Part shown: piece by piece, positions 23,021 to 33,800 of the stretch | Position numbering within the stretch: position 1 is the stretch's first letter | Layout of the letters: each line of letters begins with the position of its first letter | NCBI GenBank assembly: GCA_015063545.1 | Contig: SVTX01000017.1 | Coordinates: forward strand, 1 to 37,168 | DNA length: 37,168 nt | DNA from: Oscillospiraceae bacterium | GTDB lineage: Bacteria; Bacillota; Clostridia; Oscillospirales; CAG-272 | Direction: 5' to 3' | Program-made: the position numbers and the translations under genes | Notes under the pieces: model-generated | Seen by the model: only the letters and a program-made list of their open reading frames with translations | What the model was told of the DNA's origin: nothing | Databases searched by the model: none

Positions 23021-23806
23021 TTATCTGTATTTCAGAAATCCCTTGATAGCCCAATGCATCATGTAGTAGCAGGTCGCAAAGAATGATATCTTTTCCACCT
23101 TTCTGTACACGTTCCACTGGTATTTGATCATTTTAGTCTTGTTATAGGATACCGAGCCCTCATGTATTTTTACAGTCAAAAGACTCTCATGCAAACAGTG
23201 AGCATTCACTCCGCGTCTCAAAATGCTGAGCCAGCATCCGAAATCCTCGCGTTTAATGGCATCGGTGGGCATATATACCTTACCAAGTGCCGTCACGTCA
23301 TATATTACCGTAGGGCATGCAATATAACAGTGCTTGAGAATATCTTTGTAGGTATACTCGTCCTTTTCGGGCGAAAATTCTCTGATACCCTCTGCGCCGC
23401 GATCAAAATAATAGTGAGTGAATGAAAAAGCGCACTGCTTTTCGCTCATAAATTTCAATTGCTTTTCAAGCTTTTCCGGATGCCAAAGATCGTCACTGTC
23501 AAGAAAAGCGATCCATCTGCCCTTGGCGATATCTATTCCGTTATTTCTGGTGATAGCCGCGCCGCTGTTCTTTTCGTTACGAAGAAGAACTATTCTGTCA
23601 TCACCGTAATTTTCGATTATTTCCGTCGAGTTATCGGTAGAGCAATCATCTACTATGATAAGCTCCCAGTTTTTATAAGTTTGGGATACCACGCTGTCTA
23701 TTGAAGCGGCGATATATTCTGCTGAATTATAGCACGGCATTATTACGGAAACAAGTCCGTAATCGGATGCGCCTTCGGCAAATATTTCTTTTGATGTTTT
23801 TTCCAT
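23021..23806 (-). CDS. Glycosyltransferase family 2
   Basis: A 261-residue GT-A glycosyltransferase. SVIMPCYNSAEYI near residue 20, DDCSTDNST near 53 and AFLDSDDLWHPEKL near 92 form the nucleotide-sugar and metal site of GT2. The remaining C-terminal part has no long membrane segment, only a short hydrophobic stretch at the end. It probably adds the second sugar, as it follows the initiating transferase by 34 bp. The ATG at 23806 has GGAG five nt upstream; the longer frame begins with TTG. Confidence 0.92.
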   Translation of the reverse strand: MEKTSKEIFAEGASDYGLVSVIMPCYNSAEYIAASIDSVVSQTYKNWELIIVDDCSTDNSTEIIENYGDDRIVLLRNEKNSGAAITRNNGIDIAKGRWIAFLDSDDLWHPEKLEKQLKFMSEKQCAFSFTHYYFDRGAEGIREFSPEKDEYTYKDILKHCYIACPTVIYDVTALGKVYMPTDAIKREDFGCWLSILRRGVNAHCLHESLLTVKIHEGSVSYNKTKMIKYQWNVYRKVEKISFFATCYYMMHWAIKGFLKYR

Positions 23807-23839
23807 ATTGTCTCCGTTAAAACAGGTCGGCTCCAAAGC

Positions 23840-24667
23840 TCATCCCTGCTTTTTTTCGTCGTCGTTACCCTCGCGCTTGAGAACCACTCCAACCGTCTGG
23901 AACATGAGTTTAATATCCATGCCGATGGAAGCGTCTTTAACGTAATGGGCATCCATGATAGCCTTATTCTTGTAATAAACGTCGTCTCTGCCATGAACCT
24001 GAGAATAACCCGAAATGCCGGGGCGCATCGCAAATACGCCGAGCTTTCTTCTCATCTCATTACAGTTGACCTCCGTCGGAACAAGGGGTCTGTAGCCTAT
24101 AAAGCTCATACTGCCTGAAAGCACACAGAAGAGCTGGGGAAGCTCGTCAAGTGAAAATCTGCGAAGCGTGCGTCCCACTTTTGTCTGGTACTGCTCCGGA
24201 TGGTCAAGCAAAGACGTAGGGCAGTCCTTAGGAGCATCCGTTCTCATGGTTCTGAATTTATAGCACTTAAACTTCTTGCCATGTCTGCCCACACGTTCAC
24301 CGTTAAACACGGCTTTTCCGGGGCTATCGCATTTGACGATTATTGCAATAATTATCATGGGAATTGCCAATATAAGCAACATGATAAGCGATGCCACGAT
24401 ATCAAAGCTTCTTTTCACAAAACGGTAAAACGTTCTCTTTTTTGTATTATGCTCAAAATTTTTGATGTATTCATCGTAATACTCGTCGGGGTAATTGATC
24501 CTATAATCAAACTCACCTTCAAAATTCGGTTGTTGATCTGCATCGGCGGATTCTTTAGCTTCATCGGGTGTATCGGAAGTTGTTGCCGCGTCACTTAAGG
24601 GTGTCTCTTGCTCCAAAGTATCATTGTTCGTGGGGGCAATATTTTCCTTTATATCCAACTGTTCCAT
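23840..24667 (-). CDS. Initiating sugar-phosphate transferase (bacterial sugar transferase family)
   Basis: A 275-residue polyisoprenyl-phosphate hexose-1-phosphate transferase. KRSFDI (85-90) precedes one re-entrant membrane helix (about 91-111). KFRTM (137-141), SLDELPQL (near 183) and RPGISGYSQVHGR (near 225) are the conserved catalytic signatures. It transfers a sugar phosphate to undecaprenyl phosphate to start each repeat unit. The first ~80 residues are acidic, low-complexity and rich in Asp, Glu and Thr, which is an unusual extension. It is the first gene of the locus, 75 nt after the predicted transcript start, and the ATG at 24667 has GAGGAG upstream. Confidence 0.93.
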   Translation of the reverse strand: MEQLDIKENIAPTNNDTLEQETPLSDAATTSDTPDEAKESADADQQPNFEGEFDYRINYPDEYYDEYIKNFEHNTKKRTFYRFVKRSFDIVASLIMLLILAIPMIIIAIIVKCDSPGKAVFNGERVGRHGKKFKCYKFRTMRTDAPKDCPTSLLDHPEQYQTKVGRTLRRFSLDELPQLFCVLSGSMSFIGYRPLVPTEVNCNEMRRKLGVFAMRPGISGYSQVHGRDDVYYKNKAIMDAHYVKDASIGMDIKLMFQTVGVVLKREGNDDEKKQG

Positions 24668-24748
24668 AAAATTCTCCTCTCGCGTTTTTGTTAACAACTG
24701 GATTTGCTTAAATGAGACAAATATCTATATTTTTCTACATTCTTTCAT

Positions 24749-24777
24749 ATTATATCATATCACATGCATTTTGTCAA
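24749..24777 (-). promoter_or_regulatory. Promoter of the polysaccharide locus
   Basis: Minus-strand TTGACA (24777-24772) and TATAAT (24754-24749), exactly 17 bp apart, with a transcript start near 24742. It is the only consensus promoter I see for the 13-gene minus-strand run. Confidence 0.9.
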
Positions 24778-24866
24778 CTGCACTTTACTGTCTTTATATG
24801 TTTTAACGATATTATTGTTTACCTCAAGAGCTAAAGTGCGCAAAATTTGTTATTTTTTTACAAAAA

Positions 24867-24895
24867 AAGGTCTGTATTCGATGAATACAGACCTT
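24867..24895 (-). terminator. Terminator of U32-uppP-TOPRIM operon
   Basis: AAGGTCTGTATTC (24867-24879) pairs with GAATACAGACCTT (24883-24895); on the minus strand it runs into a T-tract (plus-strand A-run 24862-24868). Between it and the polysaccharide promoter, 24778-24861 is AT-rich with nothing recognised. Confidence 0.9.
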
Positions 24896-24910
24896 GATCA
24901 TGTTCTGATT

Positions 24911-25525
24911 TTAACTTGTCGTTTCTTCCGGGCTTATAGCTGACACGTGAGCTTTATACTCTTCGTACGTGCACAGTATTTTTAATGCTTCAAGCAATGA
25001 ATTTGCCGTCATTTTAGCCGGCAACCCAAGTCTTGCCGCCAACATGTCGCGCCTTTGCGCACTGTTTGAACAACCGGATAGCCCATCAATATAAAAATCC
25101 GTCTTTGTTATCTCGCTTCTTTGCCTTTGTCCGTCGATTATTTCCGCCTCGGTCGAAAACGGCAAAAATATATCTCGCAAGCATTGGACAGATACTCCCT
25201 CAACACCTAAAAAGCCTTCTGCGGAATCCTGTGTTTTCCGTTTTTCCCTGCCCTTGATTTGAGGAATGTAGAGCTGTATGAGTCTATCCTTCGGTATGGC
25301 GGACGTGATGTGCGAGCGTATGACCTTCCCGCCGCCGTCTGAATCCGTGAGCAAAATTATGGGAGTTTTCTTCGCAAGCTTTTGCAAAAGCGCAAGTCTT
25401 TCGGAATTTTTGAAAACCCCAAACCCATCCGTAGTTATCACCGTAGCATCTATGACGGATAGAAGCTTTATTTTATCATATCTTCCTTCTACGATAACAG
25501 GATAATTTACCGTAAGCCTTTCCAT
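24911..25525 (-). CDS. TOPRIM domain protein with DUF4093-type C-terminus (RNase M5-like)
   Basis: A 204-residue protein. The N-terminal TOPRIM domain has VEGRYDK (residues 12-18, catalytic Glu), the TDGFG segment near 33, and LTDSDGGGK near 59-67 (the DxD metal pair). This matches RNase M5-like proteins, which process 5S rRNA precursors, but the C-terminal ~90 residues resemble DUF4093 and not the typical M5 tail, so the substrate is uncertain. The start is preceded by AAGGG. It begins 4 bp after uppP stops, so the two are co-transcribed. Confidence 0.83.
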   Translation of the reverse strand: MERLTVNYPVIVEGRYDKIKLLSVIDATVITTDGFGVFKNSERLALLQKLAKKTPIILLTDSDGGGKVIRSHITSAIPKDRLIQLYIPQIKGREKRKTQDSAEGFLGVEGVSVQCLRDIFLPFSTEAEIIDGQRQRSEITKTDFYIDGLSGCSNSAQRRDMLAARLGLPAKMTANSLLEALKILCTYEEYKAHVSAISPEETTS

Positions 25526-25529
25526 GATA

Positions 25530-26411
25530 TCAACCCTTTATAGCAAAATAAGCTATTACCAATACGCCGAGCGCTATTCTGTAAACGCCGAACGGGATAA
25601 AGCTGTGCTTTTTCACAAAATCAACAAGGAATCTTACAACTATCATGGAAACTATAAAAGAAACAAGTGTTGCTACAACAAGCGCAACTATAGCAGTCAA
25701 GGGTACACTCGCATCGGATTCCATAACGTATTTAACAAATCCCGCGCCCTTTATAAGAGCAGCGCCGCAAATCGCCGGAATTCCCAAAAAGAACGAAAAT
25801 TCTGCCGCCGCGGGACGTGATACGCCTATCATTCTTGCTCCGAGTATAGTTGAACCGGAGCGTGACGTTCCGGGCACGATAGACAAAGTTTGAAAACAGC
25901 CTATTGCCATCGCCTGACCTACGGTTATATCGTCAGTGCTGTTTGTCGTTGTTTGCTTTGTGTGGAATTTCTCAACGATGATAAACAAAATTCCGTATAT
26001 GATAAGCGCGGCGGCAACAACCTGCCAATTAAATATCCAGCCGTCTATATCTTTTCCCGTAATCTTTTCAAGTATTTTATCGCCCACAATGCCCACAAGC
26101 GCGGCGGGAATGCTTGCGAGAACTACCTTTCCCCACAAAGACCACGTGTTCTTTTTTTCAAGCGAATTCTTCTTGCCGGAAAAGGGGTTGAGCTTTTGAA
26201 AATATATTACCGCAACCGCCAAAATTGCGCCAAGCTGAATAACCACGTCAAACATATTTTTGAATTCGCGAGCAAACGTCACGTCCTTCGAGACATCAAG
26301 CTCTAAAAATTCACCGAGCAAAATAAGATGCCCCGTGCTTGATACGGGAAGCCATTCGGTTATGCCTTCCACAATGCCGAAAAGAATGGATTTCAGTATT
26401 TCAATAAACAT
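25530..26411 (-). CDS. uppP: Undecaprenyl-diphosphatase
   Basis: A 293-residue integral membrane protein that dephosphorylates undecaprenyl diphosphate to regenerate the glycan lipid carrier. GIVEGITEWLPVSSTGH (12-28) contains the conserved Glu15, Glu19 and His28, and PGTSRSGSTI (near 178) carries the second motif with its arginine. The length is a little above the usual 265-280 because of an insert near residues 76-92 (PFSGKKNSLEKKN). AAGGAG precedes the ATG. Its place beside a polysaccharide locus fits, as polymer assembly releases the substrate. Its other known effect is tolerance to bacitracin. Confidence 0.95.
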   Translation of the reverse strand: MFIEILKSILFGIVEGITEWLPVSSTGHLILLGEFLELDVSKDVTFAREFKNMFDVVIQLGAILAVAVIYFQKLNPFSGKKNSLEKKNTWSLWGKVVLASIPAALVGIVGDKILEKITGKDIDGWIFNWQVVAAALIIYGILFIIVEKFHTKQTTTNSTDDITVGQAMAIGCFQTLSIVPGTSRSGSTILGARMIGVSRPAAAEFSFFLGIPAICGAALIKGAGFVKYVMESDASVPLTAIVALVVATLVSFIVSMIVVRFLVDFVKKHSFIPFGVYRIALGVLVIAYFAIKG

Positions 26412-26429
26412 TGTTTTCTCCTTAAAACG

Positions 26430-27719
26430 TTAATTTCCGGAACGCATGATATCGCCCTCGCTTACGTCAAACGGAACCCTGCACCAGAATATCATAGACG
26501 GGTGCGGAGCAGACTCGACCGCAGCTGTGTTAGGAAGGTAGATTTCCTTTACACAAAAGGCGTTTCCGATTCTTGAGGGCGAAATTATTTCCGCGCTGTC
26601 ACCAACACAGACCTTGTTCCTCTGTATAAATCTGAACAGCTTTCCGTCAGTATTTTCAAGCTCAATTCCCGCATCCGAGAGCTTCTTCGCTTCGTCATTA
26701 TTGTACTCCGTTGCGGTGGCAAAATATGCCTTTTCGCGAATATATCCGTTCTGCGTTGTGAGCTGGGCATTTTCAATAGGGCTGTCAAGATAGTACCCCG
26801 TGCAGTACTCTCGGTGTGATACACTGTCAAGCTCACGAAACCAATCGGGGTTATATTCGTAATTTTCGGGATCCTCAAAATACTTGTCTATCGCCATTCT
26901 GTATGCATTCGTAACGACAGCCGTGTAATACGCAGACTTCATTCTGCCTTCGATTTTAAAGGAATCTATTCCGCTTTTTATAAGCTCGGGGATATGTTCT
27001 ATCGTGCACATATCCTTTGAGGACATTATAAAAGTCCCAAGCTCAGTCTGCTCTATCGGAATAGGCATATCGGGGCGTTTTTCTTCATAAACCACATAAT
27101 TCCAACGGCAAGGCTGAGTGCATTTTCCCCTGTTTCCGTCTCTGCCTGTCATCATCTGCGAAAGCATACATCTGCCACTGTACGACACACACATAGAGCC
27201 GTGAATAAATGCCTCAAGCTCGGTATCGGGAGATATTCCAAGTCTTATCGCCTCTATCTCACGAAAGCTCAATTCCCTTGCAAGAACAAGTCTTTTTGCT
27301 CCAAGAGATGCATATGCGCGCGCCGCCTCTGGAGAAACTATGCTTGCCTGCGTGGAGATATGTATCTCCATGTGAGGCGCAAGTTTTTTTACAAGCTCCA
27401 TAACTCCGAGATCGGCAACAATAAACGCATCTATACCAAAATCCTTTATTTCATTTATGAATAATTCAAGCTTGGGATATTCGTCATAATGCGGCATTGT
27501 ATTGAGTGTCAAATAAAGCTTTTTCCCTCTGGCATGGGTATACTCAACCGCCTCTTTAAGCTCATCAATTGTGAAATTATCCGCCGCCGAGCGCATGCCA
27601 AAGCTCTGTCCCGCGCAATAAACAGCATCCGCACCGTAAAGAAGCGCAGCTTTTAGTTTTTCAAAATTTCCGGCGGGAGACAAAAGCTCCGGTTTTTTTA
27701 TATTTGTTGATAACGACAT
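26430..27719 (-). CDS. U32 family peptidase-like protein (tRNA hydroxylation TrhP-type)
   Basis: A 429-residue U32-family protein. ELLSPAGNFEKLKAALLYGADAVY opens the barrel (too long a run to be chance; only its first part is conserved in all relatives), and the signature E-x-FIHGSMCVSYSGRCMLS near 185-203 is followed by CTQPCRW. The cysteines here match the iron-sulfur-type set seen in U32 proteins. Relatives YegQ/TrhP act in prephenate-dependent hydroxylation of tRNA uridine 34; others were described as collagenases. The ATG at 27719 has AAAGG eight nt upstream; another ATG six codons earlier has weaker support. It is first gene of the operon with uppP 18 bp downstream. Confidence 0.88.
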   Translation of the reverse strand: MSLSTNIKKPELLSPAGNFEKLKAALLYGADAVYCAGQSFGMRSAADNFTIDELKEAVEYTHARGKKLYLTLNTMPHYDEYPKLELFINEIKDFGIDAFIVADLGVMELVKKLAPHMEIHISTQASIVSPEAARAYASLGAKRLVLARELSFREIEAIRLGISPDTELEAFIHGSMCVSYSGRCMLSQMMTGRDGNRGKCTQPCRWNYVVYEEKRPDMPIPIEQTELGTFIMSSKDMCTIEHIPELIKSGIDSFKIEGRMKSAYYTAVVTNAYRMAIDKYFEDPENYEYNPDWFRELDSVSHREYCTGYYLDSPIENAQLTTQNGYIREKAYFATATEYNNDEAKKLSDAGIELENTDGKLFRFIQRNKVCVGDSAEIISPSRIGNAFCVKEIYLPNTAAVESAPHPSMIFWCRVPFDVSEGDIMRSGN

Positions 27720-27756
27720 TTTCTTTGCCTTTCGCATCGCAATATTTTCTCATTTT

Positions 27757-27785
27757 ATTTTAACATAAATATCTCAATATGTCAA
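27757..27785 (-). promoter_or_regulatory. Promoter of U32-uppP-TOPRIM operon
   Basis: Minus-strand TTGACA (27785-27780) and TAAAAT (27762-27757) have a 17-bp spacer. The -35 box follows directly on the T-tract of the terminator of the upstream giant gene. Confidence 0.82.
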
Positions 27786-27822
27786 TCAAAAAATACGGAG
27801 AACGCCGAAACGTTCTCCGTAT
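27786..27822 (-). terminator. Terminator of giant surface protein gene
   Basis: ATACGGAGAACG (27793-27804) pairs with CGTTCTCCGTAT (27811-27822), with a T-run on the minus strand from 27792 downward, 18 bp past the stop codon. Confidence 0.9.
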
Positions 27823-27840
27823 AAAAATTACGTTATTTTA

Positions 27841-30800
27841 TCAGTCTTCTTTTTTCTTGAATATCGCACCGCCCGCAAGAGCTATCGCGCCAAGCATTGC
27901 AAGTGCTGATACACCTACAACAGAACGGCATCCTTTGCGCTTTCCGTTCGATCCGTCATCGCTTGCCGATGTAGGAGCTTCGCTAGGAGTATCCGTAGAA
28001 TCTTCTGTTACAGGCTCATCTGTGGGTTCCGCTGTGGGCTCTGTCACAGGCTCGGTTGAGGGCTCGGTAGGACGCTCTTCTACTTCTCTCTTCTCTCCGC
28101 ATCTGTTGCAATCGGCGTCGTAATCGTCATCGTATTCGTGACCTATTGCAGCTACTGTTGTCTGTGCTACGAGAATTTCATTACATACGGAACAGTGCTT
28201 GCCTTCTGCAAGACCTGTCTCTGTACATGTAGGAGCTACTGCCGCATCAACTACTTCGGTATGTCCGAGTGCTTCAACTACTGTCTGAGCTACGAGAATT
28301 TCATTACATACGGAGCAGTGCTTACCTTCCGTAAGACCTGTCTCTGTACATGTAGGCGCTACTGCCGCATCAACTACTTCGGTATGTCCGAGTGCTTCAA
28401 CTACTGTCTGCGCTACAAGAATTTCTTCACATACGGAGCAGTGTTTACCTTCCGTAAGACCTGTCTCTGTACATGTAGGCGCTACTGCCGCATCAACCAC
28501 TTCGGTATGTCCGAGAGCATCAACTACTGTCTGAGCTACGAGAATTTCTCCACATACAGAGCAGTGCTTACCTTCGGTAAGTCCTGTTGCTGTGCATGTT
28601 GCCGCTACTGCCGTATCAACTACCTCGGTGTGTCCAAGAACATCAACTACTGTCTGTTCTACAAGAATTTCGTTACATACAGAACAGTGTTTACCTTCGG
28701 TAAGTCCTGTTGCTGTACATGTAGGCGCTACTGCCGTATCAACTACCTCGGTGTGTCCGAGAGCATCAACTACTGTCTGTTCTACAAGAATTTCGTTACA
28801 TACAGAACAGTGTTTACCTTCGGTAAGTCCTGTTTCTGTACATGTTGCCGCTACTGCCGCGTCAACTACCTCGGTGTGTCCGAGAGCTGCTGCAAGCTCC
28901 GTGCCACATACTGTACATATCTGAGCCTCTGTACATGTTGCTTCTGCGCCGGGAGTATGTCTGCCTGTTGCGGGAGCTATAAGCGCATCACATACCGTAC
29001 ATGTCTGAGCTATTGTACAAGTTGCCGCATCACCGGGGGTGTGACCAAGCGCAACTACTATTGTTTCACCGCATACTGTACATGTCTGAGCTGTTGTACA
29101 CGTTGCTTCTGCTCCGGGGGTGTGAGAAAGCTTTTCTACTGCCTCTGTAGCAACTACCGCGCCGCAGTCATTACATGTCTGTTCACGTCTTCCCACCGCA
29201 GAACACGTAGGCTCAACTGTCTGTGTCCACGTTGTGTCTTCGTGATCGCAACCGAATCCGCATACGCATACGTTAGTATCTCCGAAGCTATGAGCTACCT
29301 TTTCGGTTGTAGCGTCACAGTCGCTACACTTATTCCAGTGATATTCATCATCGCAAGTATATGCAACACTCCAGTCGTGAGCGAGCATTTCTGTTACTTC
29401 CTGCTCTACAAGTATTACATCACATCTGCTACACTTAGAGCCGTTTGTAAGACCCGTAGAAGTACATGTTGCGGGTGTTCCGAGAATTGTTACTTCTTCA
29501 TGTCCGAGCGCGGGAATTTCTTCCTGTGCTGTTATAACTGCATCACACTTGCTACATACAGAACCTTCTTTAAGACCTGTTTCTGTACATGTAGGTGCCT
29601 TTCCTGCTACTACCTTGGGTGTGTGAGGAGCCTGTTCTGTTTCTGTCTGCTCTACAAGAACAGTGTTACAAACATCGCACTTAGAGCCGTCTGTCATACC
29701 GGGTGTCGTACATGTTGCCGCATAGCCGGGAACTGTTACAGGAGTATGACCTGTAGCGGGAATTTCTTCCTGCTCTATAAGAATTGTATCACAAACCGAA
29801 CAGTGTTTGCCCTCTGTAAGACCTGTGTTTACACAATCGGGCGCTACTGCCGCGTCAACTATTTCGGTATGTCCAAGCGCGTCTCCGTCGGTTGTGTTGC
29901 AAACAGAACATGTCTTGGGATCTGTGCATGTTGCGGGTGACCATATATGACCAAGAGCTGCTCCGCTTGTTTCTCCGCAAACAGTACATGTCTTGGGATC
30001 TGTGCATGTTGCGGGTGACCAGCTATGACCAAGAGCTGCTCCGCTTGTTTCTCCGCAAACAGAACATGTCTTGGGATCTGTACACGTTGCGGGCGTCCAG
30101 CTATGACCAAGAGCAGGAATCGTTTGCTGCGCAGAAATAATCTCACCGCAAACACTGCACTTCTGTTCATCAGTAAGTCCGGGTGTTACACAGTCGGGGC
30201 TTACTCCGGGAGTTGTTTGAATAACGTGGCTTGACGGTGTGCGTGTCGCGCCGCACTTATTACAGGTGGCATCGCACGCATTGTCATATTCATGAACACA
30301 ATCTCCAAGCGCATCGCTTATCTTCTGCACAAGAGTATCGTAGCTCATCATTCCGATCGTCTTAGAAATTATCACTCCGTTTTCATCAAGAATCACAGTC
30401 ATAGGATAATATCCGCTTGCAGCAATAACATCGTAATATACTCCATTGGCAAGATCGTCAACGAATATAATATCAGAATTGGGATAGTTCTGCTGTACGT
30501 AAGGTCTTCCGTCCGCGGAACCTGCATCTGAATGAATGGCAACTATTGTTACTCTATCCGCATATTCCGTCGCAACTCTGTCAAAATGAGGAAGCTCACT
30601 TTTACAAGGGCCGCACCACGTAGCCCAGAAGTTGAGAACAGTCACCTTTCCTCTGTTCTGAAGTATATTAAATGTGCCGCCCGAATATTTTGTAAGATCT
30701 GCGGAGTAACAGATATCTCCAACGTCTACAACTTCTACACCCCTTAGCTCTCCGCATCTGTTACAGTCAAGATCGATATCTCCGTCATATGTATGTCCGA

Positions 30801-33800
30801 GAGCTTCGCCATTGGTTATTTTACACATGAAGCATTTGCTGGGCTGCGTGCAGGTTGCAAGTGTCCAACTGTGACCGTTTGCCTTTCCCTCCGTTTCACC
30901 GCATACAGAGCAAGTCTTGGGAGTTGTACAAGTTGCATCTGACCAGGTGTGCCCGAGGGCTACGCCATCTGTTGTGCCGCATACAGAGCAAGTCTTGGGA
31001 GTTGTGCAATCAGAAGCTGTCCAATTATGGCCGAGCGCGGGGATTTCCTCCTGCTCTACCGTTATGGTACCACATACCGTACACACTCTTCCTTCTTTAA
31101 GTCCCGCATCTGTACAAGTAGCTTCTACTGCGGGAATAGTCTCTTCGGTGTGTCCGAGCGCGGGTATCTCCTCCTGAGCTACCGTTACAGTATCACACAC
31201 CGTACATACCTTTCCTTCTGTAATTCCCGTCTCCGTGCAAGTTGCATCTGCCGCGGGAAGTATCTGCTCGGTATGACCGAGCGCTGGAGTTTGAATCTGA
31301 GCCTTAGTTATCTCATTACATACGGAGCAACGCTTACCCTCGGTAAGTCCGTTGTCAGTACAAGTTGCATCTGTTGCGGGAATTGTCTGTTCGGTATGTC
31401 CGAGCGCAGGAATTTCTTCCTGCTCCAAAATAAGTTCTCCGCACTCTTCGCACAAAATTCCATCTGTAAGACCGGTCTCCGTGCATGTAGGTTCTATTCC
31501 GGGAAGTATTATTTCCATGTGGTCTGCCGCCTCACCTTCCGTCGCGCCGCAAACCGTACAGGTTTTTGCCTCGGTACAAGTGGCATCCTTCCAGCTGTGT
31601 CCGGCAGCTTCACCTTCCGTTGCGCCGCAGTCCGGACAAGTCTTGGGAGAAATACACGTTGCCTCTGTCCAATTATGGGTAGCGGCAACAGATCCTATTG
31701 AAAGTCCACATCTGCTACACATCTTAGGCGCGGAACAGGTAGCATCTACCCAATCGTGTCCGAGAGAAGGCAAAGATTCCTGCGCTTGTACAATTTCTCC
31801 GCAGATCCGACAAGTTATCTCATCACTAAGTCCCTTTGCCGAACAAGTGGGTGCGACACCCGCCTTGGTTACCTGGGTGTCTCCATGAGTACAGTTCTCT
31901 ATTACGTATCCGCACACCGTACACGTACCGTTTGAATATTCATGCGCCTCCGTTTCGGATATCTCTCCGCAATCGTTGCAGGTATTCCAGTGGCCTGCCT
32001 CGTTCTTTTCGTATTCCGATACGTTCGTATGAGCACATTCTTCCATCACGTATCCGCACACCGTACATGTATTGTTTTCAAATGTATGTGCAACTTGCTC
32101 GGTCGCTTCACCGCAATCATAACACGTTTGCCAGTGAACGCTGTCGTTGCTGCTGTATGACGACGAAAAATCGTGCCCGTTGGCATATTCAGCTATAAGT
32201 CCGCACCTGGTACACGTCCAGTCCTCCGTACACGTCTTCTCCGGCCAACTGTGTCCGAGCGCCGCCTGATATACCTTTCCGCACGTGGGACAAGACTGAG
32301 GCGTCGTACATGTTGCAGCGGGTCCCACAGTGCATTCGTGAACGGGAACAGCTACGTTATTAGCCTGAAGCAGAGTCAATATCTTTCCGCTTGTGGTGGA
32401 GACGGCAAAATAAACCGTCGGTATAGTCTGCCCCGCCCAAGGTGACAGATCTGCTGCTATATTTTTAAACTTCGAGTTCGCCTCACAATTATCCGTAGAT
32501 GTAAGCTCGGCAAGTATTGTTGCCGTTTCGAGAATAGTCGCGTAGTTTGACATATCTACGGTTTGACTTGCGCTACATTCAAACCAGTTGTAATTATCAA
32601 CCGACCAGTAATATCCGCCCTGTCCCCCGTTTACAATCGCCCAACCGGTAATACTCAATTTATTATTGCCCGTAGCGGATATTCCGCTGATCTGTGGTAT
32701 GTACGGTGTCTTATACGTAGAATTATTTCTGTACGCGGACAATCCCTGATATGACGACGCACTGCCGTCAGGGCCCGTGCCATTTATAAAGTCTATGTTT
32801 CCTGCGTATCTGTACGCTGTTGATGGACTTGCGGTTATATCCGGAGTTTCCGTAACCACCTCGTTGGGAGTATCTGTGGGAGCCTCCGAGGGTTGATCCG
32901 TAGGTGTTTCTGTAGTATCATCTACGTTTGAGTTTGTAGATGACGTATTATTGTTCTTTACTCCGTCAATAAACTTAATTCCGGACGAACGAGTATATGA
33001 CGCATTTACGTATGCTCCGTCGTAAACTATCGCCAAGCTGTTTCCAACAACTCTGGGCTGACCGTCGGAGCATCCGTTTCTTCGAACGTATACGTTGTCT
33101 TCCAGAGTTACGCACGTAGCAGATCCGCCGCCGTCAAACATGAACGCATTGACACATCCAAGCTCAACGCAAAGGTCGGGAAGATTTTTGCCGCGAGCTC
33201 CCTGATATGCGCTGTCGCTCTGCGTAGTTACGTTTATGAGCATAGCGGTTCCGTCGGCTTTGATTCCTACGATAGAGGTAGGATACTGATTGTTGTTATT
33301 CGGCTCACCCGTCTTTACTCCGTTTTCAACAAGCGTAAAGAATCCGCCAATGATCTGTGTTGCGTTTCTCGCCGTGCTGGCTCTTGCCGAGCAGCTGACA
33401 GTGACAGTGTCTCCAACGCTTGCCGCGAGATTTTCAAGCTCAACGATAGACGAGCCTCTTGCCGAGAGAACTACTGTGTTTTCACCTATAGCGGGACGCG
33501 TTTCCTTCCAGTCATTATTTGTGTATGTAACATTCTTGTTCTCGTAAACCGCCGTTACTCGACCTGTAATAGTCTGACCGACTCTGAATTCAGACGTGTC
33601 ACATTCAAGATATATCTCGTACGCATCGGCGAACGCAAGCGATTCGTCGTACACACGTTTATTGTAGATCAGCAAGGAATCGGGTGCCGGGGTTCGATTG
33701 ATAGCATCCGCATTTGCTGTTTTCGTTGTATTCGTATCAGTTATTTTAAGAACTATGGAAGGCACGTTCGTTATAGCGTAAGTGCCATCCTTCAGAACGT

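Noticed and set aside
28138-28885. CRISPR-like regular spacing of repeats
   Set aside because: The whole 123-bp unit is conserved, with no unique spacers, and it stays in frame with the coding sequence.
28138-29940. 600-codon open frame antisense to the giant surface protein gene
   Set aside because: It is the reverse reading of the regular 123-bp repeats, giving Cys/Tyr-rich low-complexity sequence; no start signal. The same holds for other plus-strand frames between 29892 and 32445.
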